Shown: positions 16,189 through 25,901, numbered from the stretch's first letter. The stretch is DNA of 64,000 bases from DASQPR01 sp963727415 (GCA_963727415.1 CAVSGF010000002.1:1612001-1676000); one strand, 5' to 3'. Notes: generated by a model from the sequence alone, not told the origin. A program made the numbers and translations.

Positions 16189-17202
16189 TTATCGATCTGG
16201 ACCGTAGTGGGTGGCGGCTTCCCGCATGGCGGTGAGATAGCTGGAACGTTCGTAGGCGGTGCGGTCTCGGCCGGCGGGCACCCGGAGCAGGCCCCTCATG
16301 TCGTCCAGGGTGGCGAAATTCTTGCGGCGCATCCAGGAGGCCAGCCCGTCGAGCAGCACCGTGGCGTGCGCGGGGCCGTGCCGCAGCAATGCGGACGCCG
16401 TCATCACCACGTCCGCGCCGGCGAGCAGGTACTTGGCGACATCGGTGGCGTCCGCCACGCCGGTGGTCGCGGCGAGGGACGCGCGTACCTGCCCCCGCAG
16501 CAGGGCGATCCAGGCCCTCGGCAGCCGCGCCTCGACCGGGCTGGACAGAAGCACACCACCGGTGACGGTGAGAGTCTCCGGGTCGATGTCGGGTTGCATG
16601 AACCGGTTGAACAGGACCAGACCGTCCGTGCCGGCCTGATCGAGCCGGAGGGCGACCTCACCGATGGAACTGAAGTACGGACTCAGTTTGACCGCCACGG
16701 GAACGCTGACGGCGGCCTTGACCAGGGACACGATATCGACGTGACGCTGTTCAACGTCCCGGCCCGGGATGTGCGGATCGCCGGGCAGGTGGTAGATGTT
16801 GAGTTCGATCGCGGAGGCACCGGCCTCCTGCATCGCGGCGGCGTAATCGACCCAGCCCTCTGCCGTGTGCCCGTTCAGGCTCGCGATAACCGGGATGTCG
16901 ACGGCGGCCGCGGCGCGCTCCAACAGGCTCAGGTAGCGACGGGCGCCGCCGGAGTCGTCGACGATGGGCGGCAGGTACGACCGCGACTCGGCGAAGCTCT
17001 CGGTGCCGGCGTCGGCCAGCCGGGCGGTCAGGTCGGCCTCGCGGTGAAGTTGCTCCTCGAATAGTGAGGGCAGCACGACCGCGGCAACTCCGGCATCGGC
17101 CAGCCGCTGGACACCGGCGACGGTCTGCGACAGCGGTGAGGCGGACGCGACCAGCGGGTTGCGGAGGGTAAGCCCCAGGTAGGTAGTGGACAGTTCCATC
17201 AT
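16189..17202 (-). CDS. Dihydroorotate dehydrogenase-like flavoprotein, cysteine-free
   Basis: 337 residues with a DHOD-type FMN barrel: MELSTTYLGLTLRNPLVASASPLS, VIASLNGHTAEGW, ASAIELNIYHLPGDP, PVAVKLSPYFSS and the late GGVLLSSP / GVADATDVAKYLLAGADVV phosphate-binding region. The active-site Cys/Ser loop of true DHODs (ELN.SCPN) is replaced by ELNIYHLPGD, and the whole protein contains no cysteine. It is therefore unlikely to act as PyrD. Its start overlaps the nifJ stop by four bases, and pairing of nifJ with a DHOD-like gene is known from other bacteria, so it probably works with pyruvate:ferredoxin oxidoreductase. The exact reaction is unknown. Confidence 0.8.
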   Translation of the reverse strand: MMELSTTYLGLTLRNPLVASASPLSQTVAGVQRLADAGVAAVVLPSLFEEQLHREADLTARLADAGTESFAESRSYLPPIVDDSGGARRYLSLLERAAAAVDIPVIASLNGHTAEGWVDYAAAMQEAGASAIELNIYHLPGDPHIPGRDVEQRHVDIVSLVKAAVSVPVAVKLSPYFSSIGEVALRLDQAGTDGLVLFNRFMQPDIDPETLTVTGGVLLSSPVEARLPRAWIALLRGQVRASLAATTGVADATDVAKYLLAGADVVMTASALLRHGPAHATVLLDGLASWMRRKNFATLDDMRGLLRVPAGRDRTAYERSSYLTAMREAATHYGPDR

Positions 17203-20200
17203 GCGCTCCTGCTGGCGTCGGCCGGGAAGCGATCGGCGCCGCGGCTGGCCATTTCCTCGTACACCTGCCAGCGCTGGACGACGGCCTCCTGAGCCAGGGC
17301 CTGCAGGCGCTCGGCCTCGGCGGGGTCGGTGCCGGCCAGCAGCCGGTAGCGCAACTCGCGTTGACTGTAGTGGGACAGCGGGACCCGGGGCCGGGGCGAG
17401 TCGAGCAGGAACGGGTTGCCGCCCTCGGCGCGTACCACCGGGTCGTAGCGCATCAACGGCCAGTAGCCGCTGGCCACGGCGCGGTACTGCTGGTCGAGAC
17501 CGGTGCGCATCTCGATGCCGTGGGCGATGCAGTGACTGTAGGCGATGACCAGCGACGGCCCGTCGTACGCCTCCGCCTCCCGCATCGCCCGCAGCGTCTG
17601 CTGCGGGTCGGCGCCCATCGCGACCCGGGCAACGTACACGTTGCCGTACGCGATGGCCTGCAGGGCCAGGTCCTTCTTCGGTGTGGTCTTGCCGGCCGCG
17701 GCGAACTTGGCCACCGCGCCAAGCGGGGTGGCCTTGGACATCTGGCCGCCGGTGTTGGAGTACACCTCGGTGTCCAACACCAGGACGTTCACCTTGCGTC
17801 CGCTGGCCAGGACGTGGTCGAGGCCGCCGGAGCCGATGTCGTACGCCCAGCCGTCACCGCCCACGATCCACACACTGCGCCGGACCAATTGGTCCAGCAC
17901 GCTGCGCAGGTCGGCCACGCTCGCGTCGGCCGGGTCCAGCCGGTCGAGCCGGCGGCTCAGCTCCGCGATTCGCTCGCGCTGCGCGGCGAACTCCGACTCG
18001 CGGCGCTGCGGCGCGTCCAGGACGGCGTCGACCAGTTCCGGGCCCAGCGCGTCGCGCAGGTCGCCCAGCCGCTGCTGGGCCAGTCGCAAGTGCAGGTCGG
18101 CGGCGAGCCGCAGGCCGAGACCGAACTCGGCGTTGTCCTCGAACAGCGAGTTCGACCAGGCCGGCCCCCGTCCGTGCGCGTCGCGGGTCCACGGGGTAGT
18201 GGGCAGGTTCCCGCCGTAGATGGACGAACAACCGGTAGCGTTGGCGATCATGAGCCGGTCGCCGAAGAGCTGGGACAGCAGCTTCAGGTACGGCGTCTCG
18301 CCGCAGCCGGCGCAGGCACCGGAGAACTCGAACAGCGGCAGCAGGTACTGGGTGCCGCGCACCGTGCCGAAGTCGACCCTGGACCGGTCGTTGACCGGGA
18401 GGGTCTCGAAGAAGGCGACCGTCTCCCGCGCGGCGGCCAGATGCGGCGCCCGGGAGTCGAGGTTGATGGCTTTGTGTTCCGGGTCGGTGGGTGCCTTCGC
18501 TGGGCAGGCCTCCACGCACAGGCCGCATCCGGTGCAGTCCTCCAGGTACACCTGCAGCGTGTAACGGGTGTCGGGCAGGCCGCGCACGTCCAGCGGCATT
18601 GACGGGAACCCGTCCGGCGCGGCATCGATCTGGGCCTGGTCGTAGAACTTGGCCCGGATCACGCTGTGCGGACAGACGAAACTGCAGTTGCCACACTGGA
18701 TGCACAGGTCGGGGTCCCACACCGCGACCAGGTCGGAGATGTTGCGCTTCTCGTACGCCGCGGTGCCGCTGGGGTAGGTGCCGTCCACCGGCAGGGCGCT
18801 GACCGGCAGCTCGTCGCCACGGCCGGCCATCATCGTGGCGGTGACCTCGCGGACGAACGCCGGCGCGTCCGCCGACACGATCGGCGGCAGGTCGCGGGTG
18901 GCGTCGGCGTGGTCGGGCACCGGGACCCGGGCCAGGGCGGACAGCGCTTGGTCCACCGCGGCGTGGTTACGGGCGACCACGTCGGCACCGCGCCGGCCGT
19001 ACGTCTTGGTGATCGACTCCCTGATCGCGGTGATTGCCTGCTCGCGGGGCAGAACCCCGGAGATGGCGAAGAAGCAGGTCTGCAGCACGGTGTTGGTGCG
19101 CCCGGCGATGCCCGCCTCGCGCGCGACCCGGTCGGCGTCGATGGCGTACACGGTGACGCCCTTGGCGATGATCTGCTCCTGCACCGGCCGGGACAGCTCG
19201 CTCCAGACTTGCTGTGCCGGGTACGGGCAGTTGAGCAGCAGGGTCGCGCCGGGTGCCGCCCGGCCGAGAACGTCGACGCGGTCGAGCAGTCCGAAGTGGT
19301 GGCAGCCGACGAAGCCGGCCTGCCCGACCAGGTACGGCGCTCGGATCGGAGCCGGCCCGAACCGCAGGTGTGAGACGGTCTGCGAACCGGACTTCTTCGA
19401 GTCGTACACGAAGTAGCCCTGAGCGTGCACGTTCGGGTCCGCGCCGAGAATCTTGATGGTGTTCTTGTTCGCCCCGACCGTGCCGTCCGAGCCGAGGCCG
19501 AAGAAGACCGCGCGCACGGTGGCCGGTGCCTCGATGTCGAGGGCCGCATCGTACGGCAGGCTGGTGCCGGTGACGTCGTCGGTGATGCCGATGGTGAACC
19601 GGGGCCGGGGCCGGTCGCGGGCCAGTTCCGCGAACACCCCGGCGACCATGCCGGGCGTGAACTCCTTGGATCCCAGGCCGTACCGGCCGCCGATGACCGT
19701 GGGCAGCACCGCCCGCTCGCCGGTGGCCTGCGCCTCGGCAAGCGCGGCGAGCACGTCGAGGAACAGCGGTTCGCCGTGCGAGCCGGGTTCCTTGGTGCGG
19801 TCGAGCACGGCGATGCGCCGGGCGGTGGCCGGCAGCGCGGCCAGCAGCGCACGGGCCGGGAACGGCCGGTAGAGCCGTATCTGCAGCACGCCGACCCGCT
19901 CGCCCTGGGCGTTCAAGTGGGCCACGGTCTCCGCCGCGGTTTGGGCGCCGGAGCCCATCAGCACCAGGACCCGCTCGGCATCGGGGTCGCCGACGTAGTC
20001 GACGATGCCGTACCGGCGGCCGGTGCGCGCCGCGAGCTGGTTCATGACCTCGGTTACCGCGTCGGGCACCCGGTCGTAGAACGGGTTGACCGTCTCCCGG
20101 CCCTGGAAGTAGACATCGGGGTTCTGCGCGGTGCCGCGGATGAACGGCCGCTCCGGGGACAGTGCCCGGGCCCGGTGCGCCCGGACCAGGTCAACCGGCA

Positions 20201-20774
20201 CCAGGGCGCGCAGGTCGTCGTCGGTGAGGGTCTCGATGGTGTTGAGCTCGTGGGAGGTGCGGAATCCGTCAAAGAAGTGCACGAAGGGCACGCGGGTGGT
20301 CAAGCTTGCCGCCTGCGCCACCAGCGCCAGGTCGTGCGCCTCCTGCACCGAAGCGGAGGCCAGCAGCGCGAACCCGGTCTGGCGCACGGCCATCACGTCG
20401 GAGTGGTCGCCGAAGATCGACAGGCCCTGGGCGGCCAGGGACCGGGCCGCCACGTGCAGGACCGTCGGCGTCAGCTCGCCGGCGATCTTGTACATGTTCG
20501 GGACCATCAGCAGCAGACCCTGCGAGGCGGTGAACGTCGTGGTCAGCGCACCGCTCTGCAGCGCGCCGTGCAGCGCGCCGGCCGCCCCGCCTTCGCTCTG
20601 CATTTCCACCACCGACGGCACCGAGCCCCACACGTTGTGCCGCTGCTCGCGGGACCACTCGTCGGCCAGCTCCGCCATCGGCGAGGACGGCGTGATCGGG
20701 TAGATGCAGCACAACTCATTGAGGCGGTACGCCACAGCCACCGCCGCTTCGTTGCCGTCGACCGTCGCGCGCAT
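17199..20774 (-). CDS. nifJ: Pyruvate:ferredoxin (flavodoxin) oxidoreductase
   Basis: The ATG overlapping the upstream stop (TGATG) gives 1191 residues, the usual size for the single-chain enzyme. Order: domain I with YPITPSSPMAE; domain II; the gamma domain with GLGSDGTVGANKNTIK; a 2[4Fe-4S] ferredoxin domain (CIQCGNCSFVCP and CTGCGLCVEACP); then the TPP domain with GACAGCGETPY, GCSSIYGG and GGDGWAYDIGSGG, and a C-terminal SHCIAHG cysteine. All cluster ligands are present. It oxidatively decarboxylates pyruvate (or a related 2-oxoacid) to acetyl-CoA and reduces ferredoxin. It is unusual for a probably aerobic actinomycete and lies between a GltD-like flavoprotein and a DHOD-like gene in one operon. 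Confidence 0.95.
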   Translation of the reverse strand: MRATVDGNEAAVAVAYRLNELCCIYPITPSSPMAELADEWSREQRHNVWGSVPSVVEMQSEGGAAGALHGALQSGALTTTFTASQGLLLMVPNMYKIAGELTPTVLHVAARSLAAQGLSIFGDHSDVMAVRQTGFALLASASVQEAHDLALVAQAASLTTRVPFVHFFDGFRTSHELNTIETLTDDDLRALVPVDLVRAHRARALSPERPFIRGTAQNPDVYFQGRETVNPFYDRVPDAVTEVMNQLAARTGRRYGIVDYVGDPDAERVLVLMGSGAQTAAETVAHLNAQGERVGVLQIRLYRPFPARALLAALPATARRIAVLDRTKEPGSHGEPLFLDVLAALAEAQATGERAVLPTVIGGRYGLGSKEFTPGMVAGVFAELARDRPRPRFTIGITDDVTGTSLPYDAALDIEAPATVRAVFFGLGSDGTVGANKNTIKILGADPNVHAQGYFVYDSKKSGSQTVSHLRFGPAPIRAPYLVGQAGFVGCHHFGLLDRVDVLGRAAPGATLLLNCPYPAQQVWSELSRPVQEQIIAKGVTVYAIDADRVAREAGIAGRTNTVLQTCFFAISGVLPREQAITAIRESITKTYGRRGADVVARNHAAVDQALSALARVPVPDHADATRDLPPIVSADAPAFVREVTATMMAGRGDELPVSALPVDGTYPSGTAAYEKRNISDLVAVWDPDLCIQCGNCSFVCPHSVIRAKFYDQAQIDAAPDGFPSMPLDVRGLPDTRYTLQVYLEDCTGCGLCVEACPAKAPTDPEHKAINLDSRAPHLAAARETVAFFETLPVNDRSRVDFGTVRGTQYLLPLFEFSGACAGCGETPYLKLLSQLFGDRLMIANATGCSSIYGGNLPTTPWTRDAHGRGPAWSNSLFEDNAEFGLGLRLAADLHLRLAQQRLGDLRDALGPELVDAVLDAPQRRESEFAAQRERIAELSRRLDRLDPADASVADLRSVLDQLVRRSVWIVGGDGWAYDIGSGGLDHVLASGRKVNVLVLDTEVYSNTGGQMSKATPLGAVAKFAAAGKTTPKKDLALQAIAYGNVYVARVAMGADPQQTLRAMREAEAYDGPSLVIAYSHCIAHGIEMRTGLDQQYRAVASGYWPLMRYDPVVRAEGGNPFLLDSPRPRVPLSHYSQRELRYRLLAGTDPAEAERLQALAQEAVVQRWQVYEEMASRGADRFPADASRSA

Positions 20775-22639
20775 CACCGCTCCTCCGCCACCATCTCGTC
20801 CTCGGTCACGATCTCGTTTTCGCCCACCATCTCGATGGCGTGCACCGGGCACTGCTCGTAGCAGGTGGCGCACCCGGTGCAGCGGTTGTAGTCGAACCGG
20901 TACCGGTGCCCGGTGCCGAGCTTGATCACCGCGTCTTCGGGGCAGGCGCCCAGGCAGCCGTCGCACTCGAAGCAGTTGCCGCAGGACAGGCATCGGCCGG
21001 CCTCGTAGGTCGCCTGTGCGCGGTCCAGGCCGCCGACGACCTCGGTAAAGTCGGCGACCCGGTCGGCCGGCTCGAGTTCGGGCTGGGCTCGGCGGGCGGC
21101 GTCGCCGAAGTACCAGGGGTGCAATGCGTCGAAACTGACGATGTCGTGTTTGGCCGGCCGGTTCAGCGGTGTGCCGCGCAGGTACGCGTCGATGTGCCGC
21201 GCGGCGTTCTTGCCGTGGCCGACGCCGACGGTCACGGTGCGCTCGCCGGGCACCATGTCACCGCCGGCGAAGACCCCCGGAGCGCCGGTCATCAGCGAGG
21301 TTGACACGACCACGGTGCCGTCGGCGGTGAACTCGACCCCGGGCACCTGGCGCAGGAACGCGGTCTCGCTTTGCTGGCCCAGAGCAAGGATTACCGTGTC
21401 GGCGGTGAGCGTCTCGAACCGGCCGGTGCCGTGCGGCCGACCGGCCGCGTCCAGTTCCATCACCTCGACGGTGAGTTCGGGGCCGTCGACGGCCGCGATC
21501 GTGCGCAGCCAGTTGATCCGTACCCCTTCGCGCTCGGCGTCCTCGGCCTCCTCGGCATGGGCCGGCATTTGCCCACGGGTGCGCCGGTAGACGATCACCG
21601 CGTCGTCCGCGCCCAGCCGGCGAGCCACTCGGGCGGCGTCCATCGCGGTGTTCCCGCCACCGTAGACGGCGACCCGCCGCCCGATCACCGGTCGTTCGCC
21701 GGAGGCGACGCTACGCAGGAACGAGACCGCGTCCACGATCCGCCCCGCCTCGCGGGCCGGGATGTCCACCCGCTTGGACAGGTGGGCGCCGACCGCGACG
21801 AACACCGCGTCGAAGTCGCCGTCGCGCCGTTCGTCGGCCAGATCTTCCACCCGGTGCCCGCAGGTGATCCGTACCCCGAGCGTGGCGAGCCGCGCGATCT
21901 CCCCGGCCAGCACGTCGCGCGGCAGCCGGTAGGACGGGATGCCGTAGCGCATCATGCCGCCGGCCTCCGGGCTGGCGTCGCGGATCTCGACCTGGTGGCC
22001 CATCCGGGCCAGGTGGTACGCCGCGGACAGGCCGCTGGGCCCGGCGCCGATCACCAGCACCCGGCGGCCGGTGGCCGCGGCCGGCGGGTCGAATGTCCAG
22101 CCCTGCTCCAGAGCGAGATCACCCAGGAATCGTTCGACGGCGTGGATCGAGACCGCGCTGTCCAGTTCGGCCCGGTTACACGCGGCCTCGCAGGGGTGGT
22201 AGCAGACCCGCCCATGGATCGCCGGAAACGGGTTGTCCCGGACCAGCTCATGCCATGCCTGCTCGTACCGTCCCGCCTGGGTGTGCGCCAGCCATGCCTG
22301 GATGTTCTCCCCAGCGGGGCAGCCGGCGTTGCACGGAGGCAGGAGATCCAGGTAGAGCGGGCGCCGGACCCGCACCGGACCAGCACCGGCGTGGCTGTGC
22401 AGCAGATCGGGTAGCGATGCGATGTCCTGGCGGGGGACCGCCGCCGCGTTCCCGTCAGCCACCCCACGTCCCGGACCCGCCGTCATGCCCATTCCGGCCA
22501 CCTCGTCTGCGCCGATATACCTGTCGAAGTCTCGCCGAGTCTCACCCGCGAACCGCGGCGGCTGCCAGGGCCGAAAAGCCCTGCGGATGGAGTGGCCGAG
22601 GTCCTTGTCGTGAGGAGACACCTCACGGTGCCTGTTCAT
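20774..22639 (-). CDS. GltD-like FAD/Fe-S oxidoreductase with C-terminal ferredoxin domain
   Basis: 621 residues. The N-terminal half has a DPYD-type Fe-S domain (PCNAGCPAGEN and CYHPCEAACNR). Then come an FAD Rossmann motif (VLVIGAGPSGLSAAYHLARMG), an NAD(P) motif (VAVYGGGNTAMDAARVARRLGA) and the ATG-like FAD closure GAPGVFAGGDMV. The C-terminus adds two cysteine clusters, CLSCGNCFECDGCLGACP and CTGCATCYEQCP. This is the glutamate-synthase beta-subunit fold used to pass electrons between NAD(P)H, flavin and Fe-S centres. It is the first gene of the nifJ operon, so it likely exchanges electrons between ferredoxin and NAD(P). The ATG lacks a clear ribosome-binding site; a GTG seven codons in is an alternative. 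Confidence 0.88.
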   Translation of the reverse strand: MNRHREVSPHDKDLGHSIRRAFRPWQPPRFAGETRRDFDRYIGADEVAGMGMTAGPGRGVADGNAAAVPRQDIASLPDLLHSHAGAGPVRVRRPLYLDLLPPCNAGCPAGENIQAWLAHTQAGRYEQAWHELVRDNPFPAIHGRVCYHPCEAACNRAELDSAVSIHAVERFLGDLALEQGWTFDPPAAATGRRVLVIGAGPSGLSAAYHLARMGHQVEIRDASPEAGGMMRYGIPSYRLPRDVLAGEIARLATLGVRITCGHRVEDLADERRDGDFDAVFVAVGAHLSKRVDIPAREAGRIVDAVSFLRSVASGERPVIGRRVAVYGGGNTAMDAARVARRLGADDAVIVYRRTRGQMPAHAEEAEDAEREGVRINWLRTIAAVDGPELTVEVMELDAAGRPHGTGRFETLTADTVILALGQQSETAFLRQVPGVEFTADGTVVVSTSLMTGAPGVFAGGDMVPGERTVTVGVGHGKNAARHIDAYLRGTPLNRPAKHDIVSFDALHPWYFGDAARRAQPELEPADRVADFTEVVGGLDRAQATYEAGRCLSCGNCFECDGCLGACPEDAVIKLGTGHRYRFDYNRCTGCATCYEQCPVHAIEMVGENEIVTEDEMVAEER

Positions 22640-22699
22640 GCGCCGTCTGACGTGGATACTCCCGGGACGGTAGCGAGCCGCTACGTTGTTCGGGCACGC

Positions 22700-23923
22700 T
22701 CACCAGGACTTGGTCGTCAGGTCGCCGAACTCGTCGAGGATGATCCGGTCACGCTCGGCCAGCGTGGTGATGACCTGTCCCGCCTGGGCGATGGTCACCT
22801 GCCGGCCGTGCGATGCTCGCTGGGACTGGTCGAGATACTCCATCCACAACTGCGGGCCGTCCTGCCAGATGTGCTGCACGACCGCGCCCGATCGGGAGGT
22901 GTAGGTAGTCCAACCGCCGGTACGCACCGGCATCGTGGACAGCATCGCCAGGCACTCAGGCAAGGTGAGGGGGATCGTCCCGTCGGATCGGGCGGCGCTG
23001 TGATCGAACGCGACCTCCAGCATCGGTTCCTGCTGACCTATCGCGCTGGCGGCAGGCTCGTGATCGCGCAACCGTGATAGCAGTGCCCACGGGTCGGTGC
23101 GGGGCGCGATGATCTCTTCGGTGTTGCCCGGACCTATATATGCGCCGACCAGTTGGTCCCACTCCCGAAAGACGGTCAGAGCCGCCTGATTCGCGCAGCT
23201 CAGGCGCACGCTTCGGCCCGTGGGCAGCCACGGTAGCCTCAGCGCCGCCCACGCCTTCGCCGACGTAGATCCGCCGGCGATGGGCTGCGGTCCGCTCCAG
23301 CCATCCATTGGCTCGACGCGAATGGTGAAGTCGTCGCCGTGAATCGCGCTGGGATGGGCTGCAAGGGGACCGGTCCGGCGACGCTGCCAGGACAGCGGAA
23401 GCAGGATGCGGGTCGCGGTAGACCCGTTCCATTGCGGTTGCAGGCCGCGCCGGCGCAGGGCGGCCACGACCTCTGCGCCGATGGCGGCCTGGTCGAACCC
23501 GTTGTACGCCAGGTAGACGCCCTCGCCGTCGACACCGCGTTCGGCGTCCTGCTCGTGGTAGAACACGAAACCGCGTGGTTTCTGCCCCCGCGAGAACTCG
23601 TCCCCGATCTCCGCGTTGCCGCAGTTCTGGCAGCAGGTGAAGACCTCCCGCGCAACGATCCCGGCTAGATCCAGATCCCGGAAAGCCCCGGTGAGACGGT
23701 CGCTATCGGTGATCGCCGGCCACGAGGTCTGCGCGGCGAGATGCTCTGTGAACTGCTCATCTGTTATCTGCCATACGCGCCCGATGACCTCGGGGTCGCT
23801 CACGTCGCTCCCGGTCTCGTCGGCGAGATAGTCGACGCCAGTCCACACGATCCCATCGAAGGTGTCGATACCCAGCGCGACCTGGGTGCGGATCATCTCG
23901 GCAAGACCAGTATCCGGTTCCAT
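22700..23923 (-). CDS. Uncharacterised protein with DUF6891-like N-terminal half
   Basis: 407 residues, no signal peptide or membrane helix. The first 165 residues resemble DUF6891: an acidic helical part, then FTCCQNCGNAEIGDE (two CxxC-like pairs), GFVFYHEQDAER and YLAYNGFD...IGAEVVAALRRRGLQPQWNGS. The second half (about 200-407) is a separate alpha/beta region ending in a helix with DEFGDL. No catalytic motif is recognised. It is flanked by the nifJ operon and the GMC gene without overlap and is probably a single-gene unit. The family name is from memory. Confidence 0.6.
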   Translation of the reverse strand: MEPDTGLAEMIRTQVALGIDTFDGIVWTGVDYLADETGSDVSDPEVIGRVWQITDEQFTEHLAAQTSWPAITDSDRLTGAFRDLDLAGIVAREVFTCCQNCGNAEIGDEFSRGQKPRGFVFYHEQDAERGVDGEGVYLAYNGFDQAAIGAEVVAALRRRGLQPQWNGSTATRILLPLSWQRRRTGPLAAHPSAIHGDDFTIRVEPMDGWSGPQPIAGGSTSAKAWAALRLPWLPTGRSVRLSCANQAALTVFREWDQLVGAYIGPGNTEEIIAPRTDPWALLSRLRDHEPAASAIGQQEPMLEVAFDHSAARSDGTIPLTLPECLAMLSTMPVRTGGWTTYTSRSGAVVQHIWQDGPQLWMEYLDQSQRASHGRQVTIAQAGQVITTLAERDRIILDEFGDLTTKSW

Positions 23924-24060
23924 GACCGGACACAGTAGGCCCCCGCTACGACATCGGGATGCCCGCTATCGGGCCCAGGACGGAAAGCAGGTCAACGGCA
24001 TGCGCCCACTCGTCGGCACGGCACCTGGCTTGATCTTCAACCCTCGCTGCGCTTGGTGTG

Positions 24061-25665
24061 TCAGACGACGCCACCGGCTCGGATGATGGCAGAACCCTTC
24101 TCGCCGATCATGATCGAAGGCGCCTGGGTGTTCCCGCTGATCAGCTTCGGCATGATCGAGGCGTCGACTACCCGCAGGCCCTCGAGTCCGTGCACGCGAA
24201 GCTGTGTGTCAACAACGGCCAGGTCGTCCTGGCCCATCTTGCACGAGCCGACCGGGTGGTAGTCGGTTTTCGACCACTGCCGGATGTAGCCGCGGAGCTC
24301 TTCCTCGGTTCGCACGTCGGCGCCGGGCATGTACTCGTACCTGATAAACGGCCTGAATGCCTCCGTCTGCAGGATGCGCCTTCCCCAATGGAATCCGGCC
24401 ATCGAGATCTTCCAGTCGTGACCATCGCTGTCGCCGCAGAAGTTCGGGTCGATGAGCGGATGGTCGGCCGGGTCGGCCGAGCGGAGTTTCACGCTGCCGA
24501 CGCTATGCGGCCGCAGGTTGCAGGTGTTGATGGTGATTCCGTGACCCTTGCGGCGCTGGCGTCCGTGGTCGATGACGTAGGCGGGCAGGCAGTGGATCTG
24601 GATGTCGGGCGATCTGGTGTCCTCGCCGCTGTAGACGAAAGCGCCGGCCTCGCACACCGCCGCGGTCATCGGCCCCTTGCGGTACATCAGGTACTGGATC
24701 ATGTGGCGGGTGGCTCGGTCCCAGCGGTCTTCGCGGTTGTAGCTGACCGGGGTGGTCTCGGCGGTGAGATAAACGTCCATGTGGTCCTGGAAGTTCTTGC
24801 CGACGCCGGGAAGGTGGTGCACTGGCGTCACACCCGCGGCCTTGAGCTCGTCGGAATCGCCGATGCCGGAGAGCATCAGCAGTTTCGGCGAGTTGACCGC
24901 GCCGCCGCTCAGGATCACCTCGCGGTTGGCGTGGACCCGTTGCTGCCCGTTCTTCGTCAAGAACTCGACTCCGACTGCGCGCCCGCGTTCGATGACCACC
25001 CGGGATACGTGCGCACGCGGCAATACGTGCAGGTTGTCGCGGTCCTTCGCGGGCCTGAGGAAAGCCGTTGCGGCACTCTCGCGGCGAGCGTTGCGCTGGG
25101 TCACGTCGTAGAACGTCACGCCGAACTGCTCGGCGCCGTTGACGTCGGCGTTGTACGGGACATCGAGTTCCTGCAGCGCGCGGACGAAGGCCTTGGACAG
25201 CGGATTGCACTCTATTTGCGGGCTGACCGCGAGGTCACCGCCGTAGCCGTGGTACTCGTCGGCGAGCCTCTCGTTGTGTTCCGACTTGCGGAAATACGGC
25301 AGGACGTCTTCGTATCCCCAGCCCTTGTTGCCGAGCTCGCGCCAGTCGTCGTAGTCGTTGCGGTTGCCGCGGATATAGATCATGGCGTTGATCGAGGTCG
25401 ATCCACCCAGCGTGCGTCCCTGCGGATACCACATCTCGCGGTCGTCCATTTGCGGCTGGGGGACTGTTGAGAACCCCCAGTTGACGTCCGGCGTCGTGAG
25501 CTTCGTGAAGCCGACGGGAATGTGGATCAGAGGATTGAGGTCCCGTCCGCCCGCTTCGAGTACGAGCACCGAGGAGCCGTCTTCGCTCAGCCGGTTCGCG
25601 ACCACGCAGCCGGCCGCACCGGCGCCCACCACGATGTAGTCGTACGACCTACGTATGTCCGTCAT
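24061..25665 (-). CDS. GMC-family FAD oxidoreductase (choline dehydrogenase-like)
   Basis: 534 residues with GAGGG before the ATG. The N-terminal YDYIVVGAGAAGCVVANRL binds FAD; QGRTLGGSTSINAMIYIRGN is GMC signature 1; REVILSGGAVNSPKLLMLSGIG is signature 2; and the C-terminal HPVGSCKMG...VVDASIMPKLISGNTQAP carries the catalytic His/Asn pair. No signal peptide, so it is cytoplasmic. Such enzymes oxidise primary or secondary alcohols, including sugars and their glycosides. It is divergent from the LacI-led operon over 236 bp and is probably part of the same regulon. Confidence 0.92.
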   Translation of the reverse strand: MTDIRRSYDYIVVGAGAAGCVVANRLSEDGSSVLVLEAGGRDLNPLIHIPVGFTKLTTPDVNWGFSTVPQPQMDDREMWYPQGRTLGGSTSINAMIYIRGNRNDYDDWRELGNKGWGYEDVLPYFRKSEHNERLADEYHGYGGDLAVSPQIECNPLSKAFVRALQELDVPYNADVNGAEQFGVTFYDVTQRNARRESAATAFLRPAKDRDNLHVLPRAHVSRVVIERGRAVGVEFLTKNGQQRVHANREVILSGGAVNSPKLLMLSGIGDSDELKAAGVTPVHHLPGVGKNFQDHMDVYLTAETTPVSYNREDRWDRATRHMIQYLMYRKGPMTAAVCEAGAFVYSGEDTRSPDIQIHCLPAYVIDHGRQRRKGHGITINTCNLRPHSVGSVKLRSADPADHPLIDPNFCGDSDGHDWKISMAGFHWGRRILQTEAFRPFIRYEYMPGADVRTEEELRGYIRQWSKTDYHPVGSCKMGQDDLAVVDTQLRVHGLEGLRVVDASIMPKLISGNTQAPSIMIGEKGSAIIRAGGVV

Positions 25666-25730
25666 GGCACAGCCCTCAGATCATCACTTGGATTAGTCCA
25701 ATGGCCTAGAAGGTGCTTCTGGCATGCCCT

Positions 25731-25740
25731 CTTGCGCAAG
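25731..25740. promoter_or_regulatory. Candidate LacI-type operator
   Basis: CTTGCGCAAG is a perfect 10-bp palindrome with the central CG step favoured by LacI-family regulators, between the divergent GMC gene and the LacI gene. The flanks do not extend the symmetry, so this is only a candidate for autoregulation of the catabolic operon. Confidence 0.35.
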
Positions 25741-25901
25741 TAGCGCGGACGCTTCGTTGCCCAGGCGTGATCAAAGATTCTATATATACCCGCAAACCAG
25801 ACAGTTTAAGTAACGAACATGTCACGAATACCGACCAAACCTTGCATTGCTTGCAGGCAGATATTCCGATGGTGAGCCTTAGACCGATCCAAGGAGTCAT
25901 T

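Noticed and set aside
15451..17064. 537-residue plus-strand open frame
   Set aside because: Only about 110 residues (from 15784) resemble a protein family; the rest is antisense to the neighbouring genes on both sides.
19425..20861. 478-residue open frame opposite nifJ
   Set aside because: Antisense artefact of GC-rich codon bias; nifJ motifs fill the other strand without a break.
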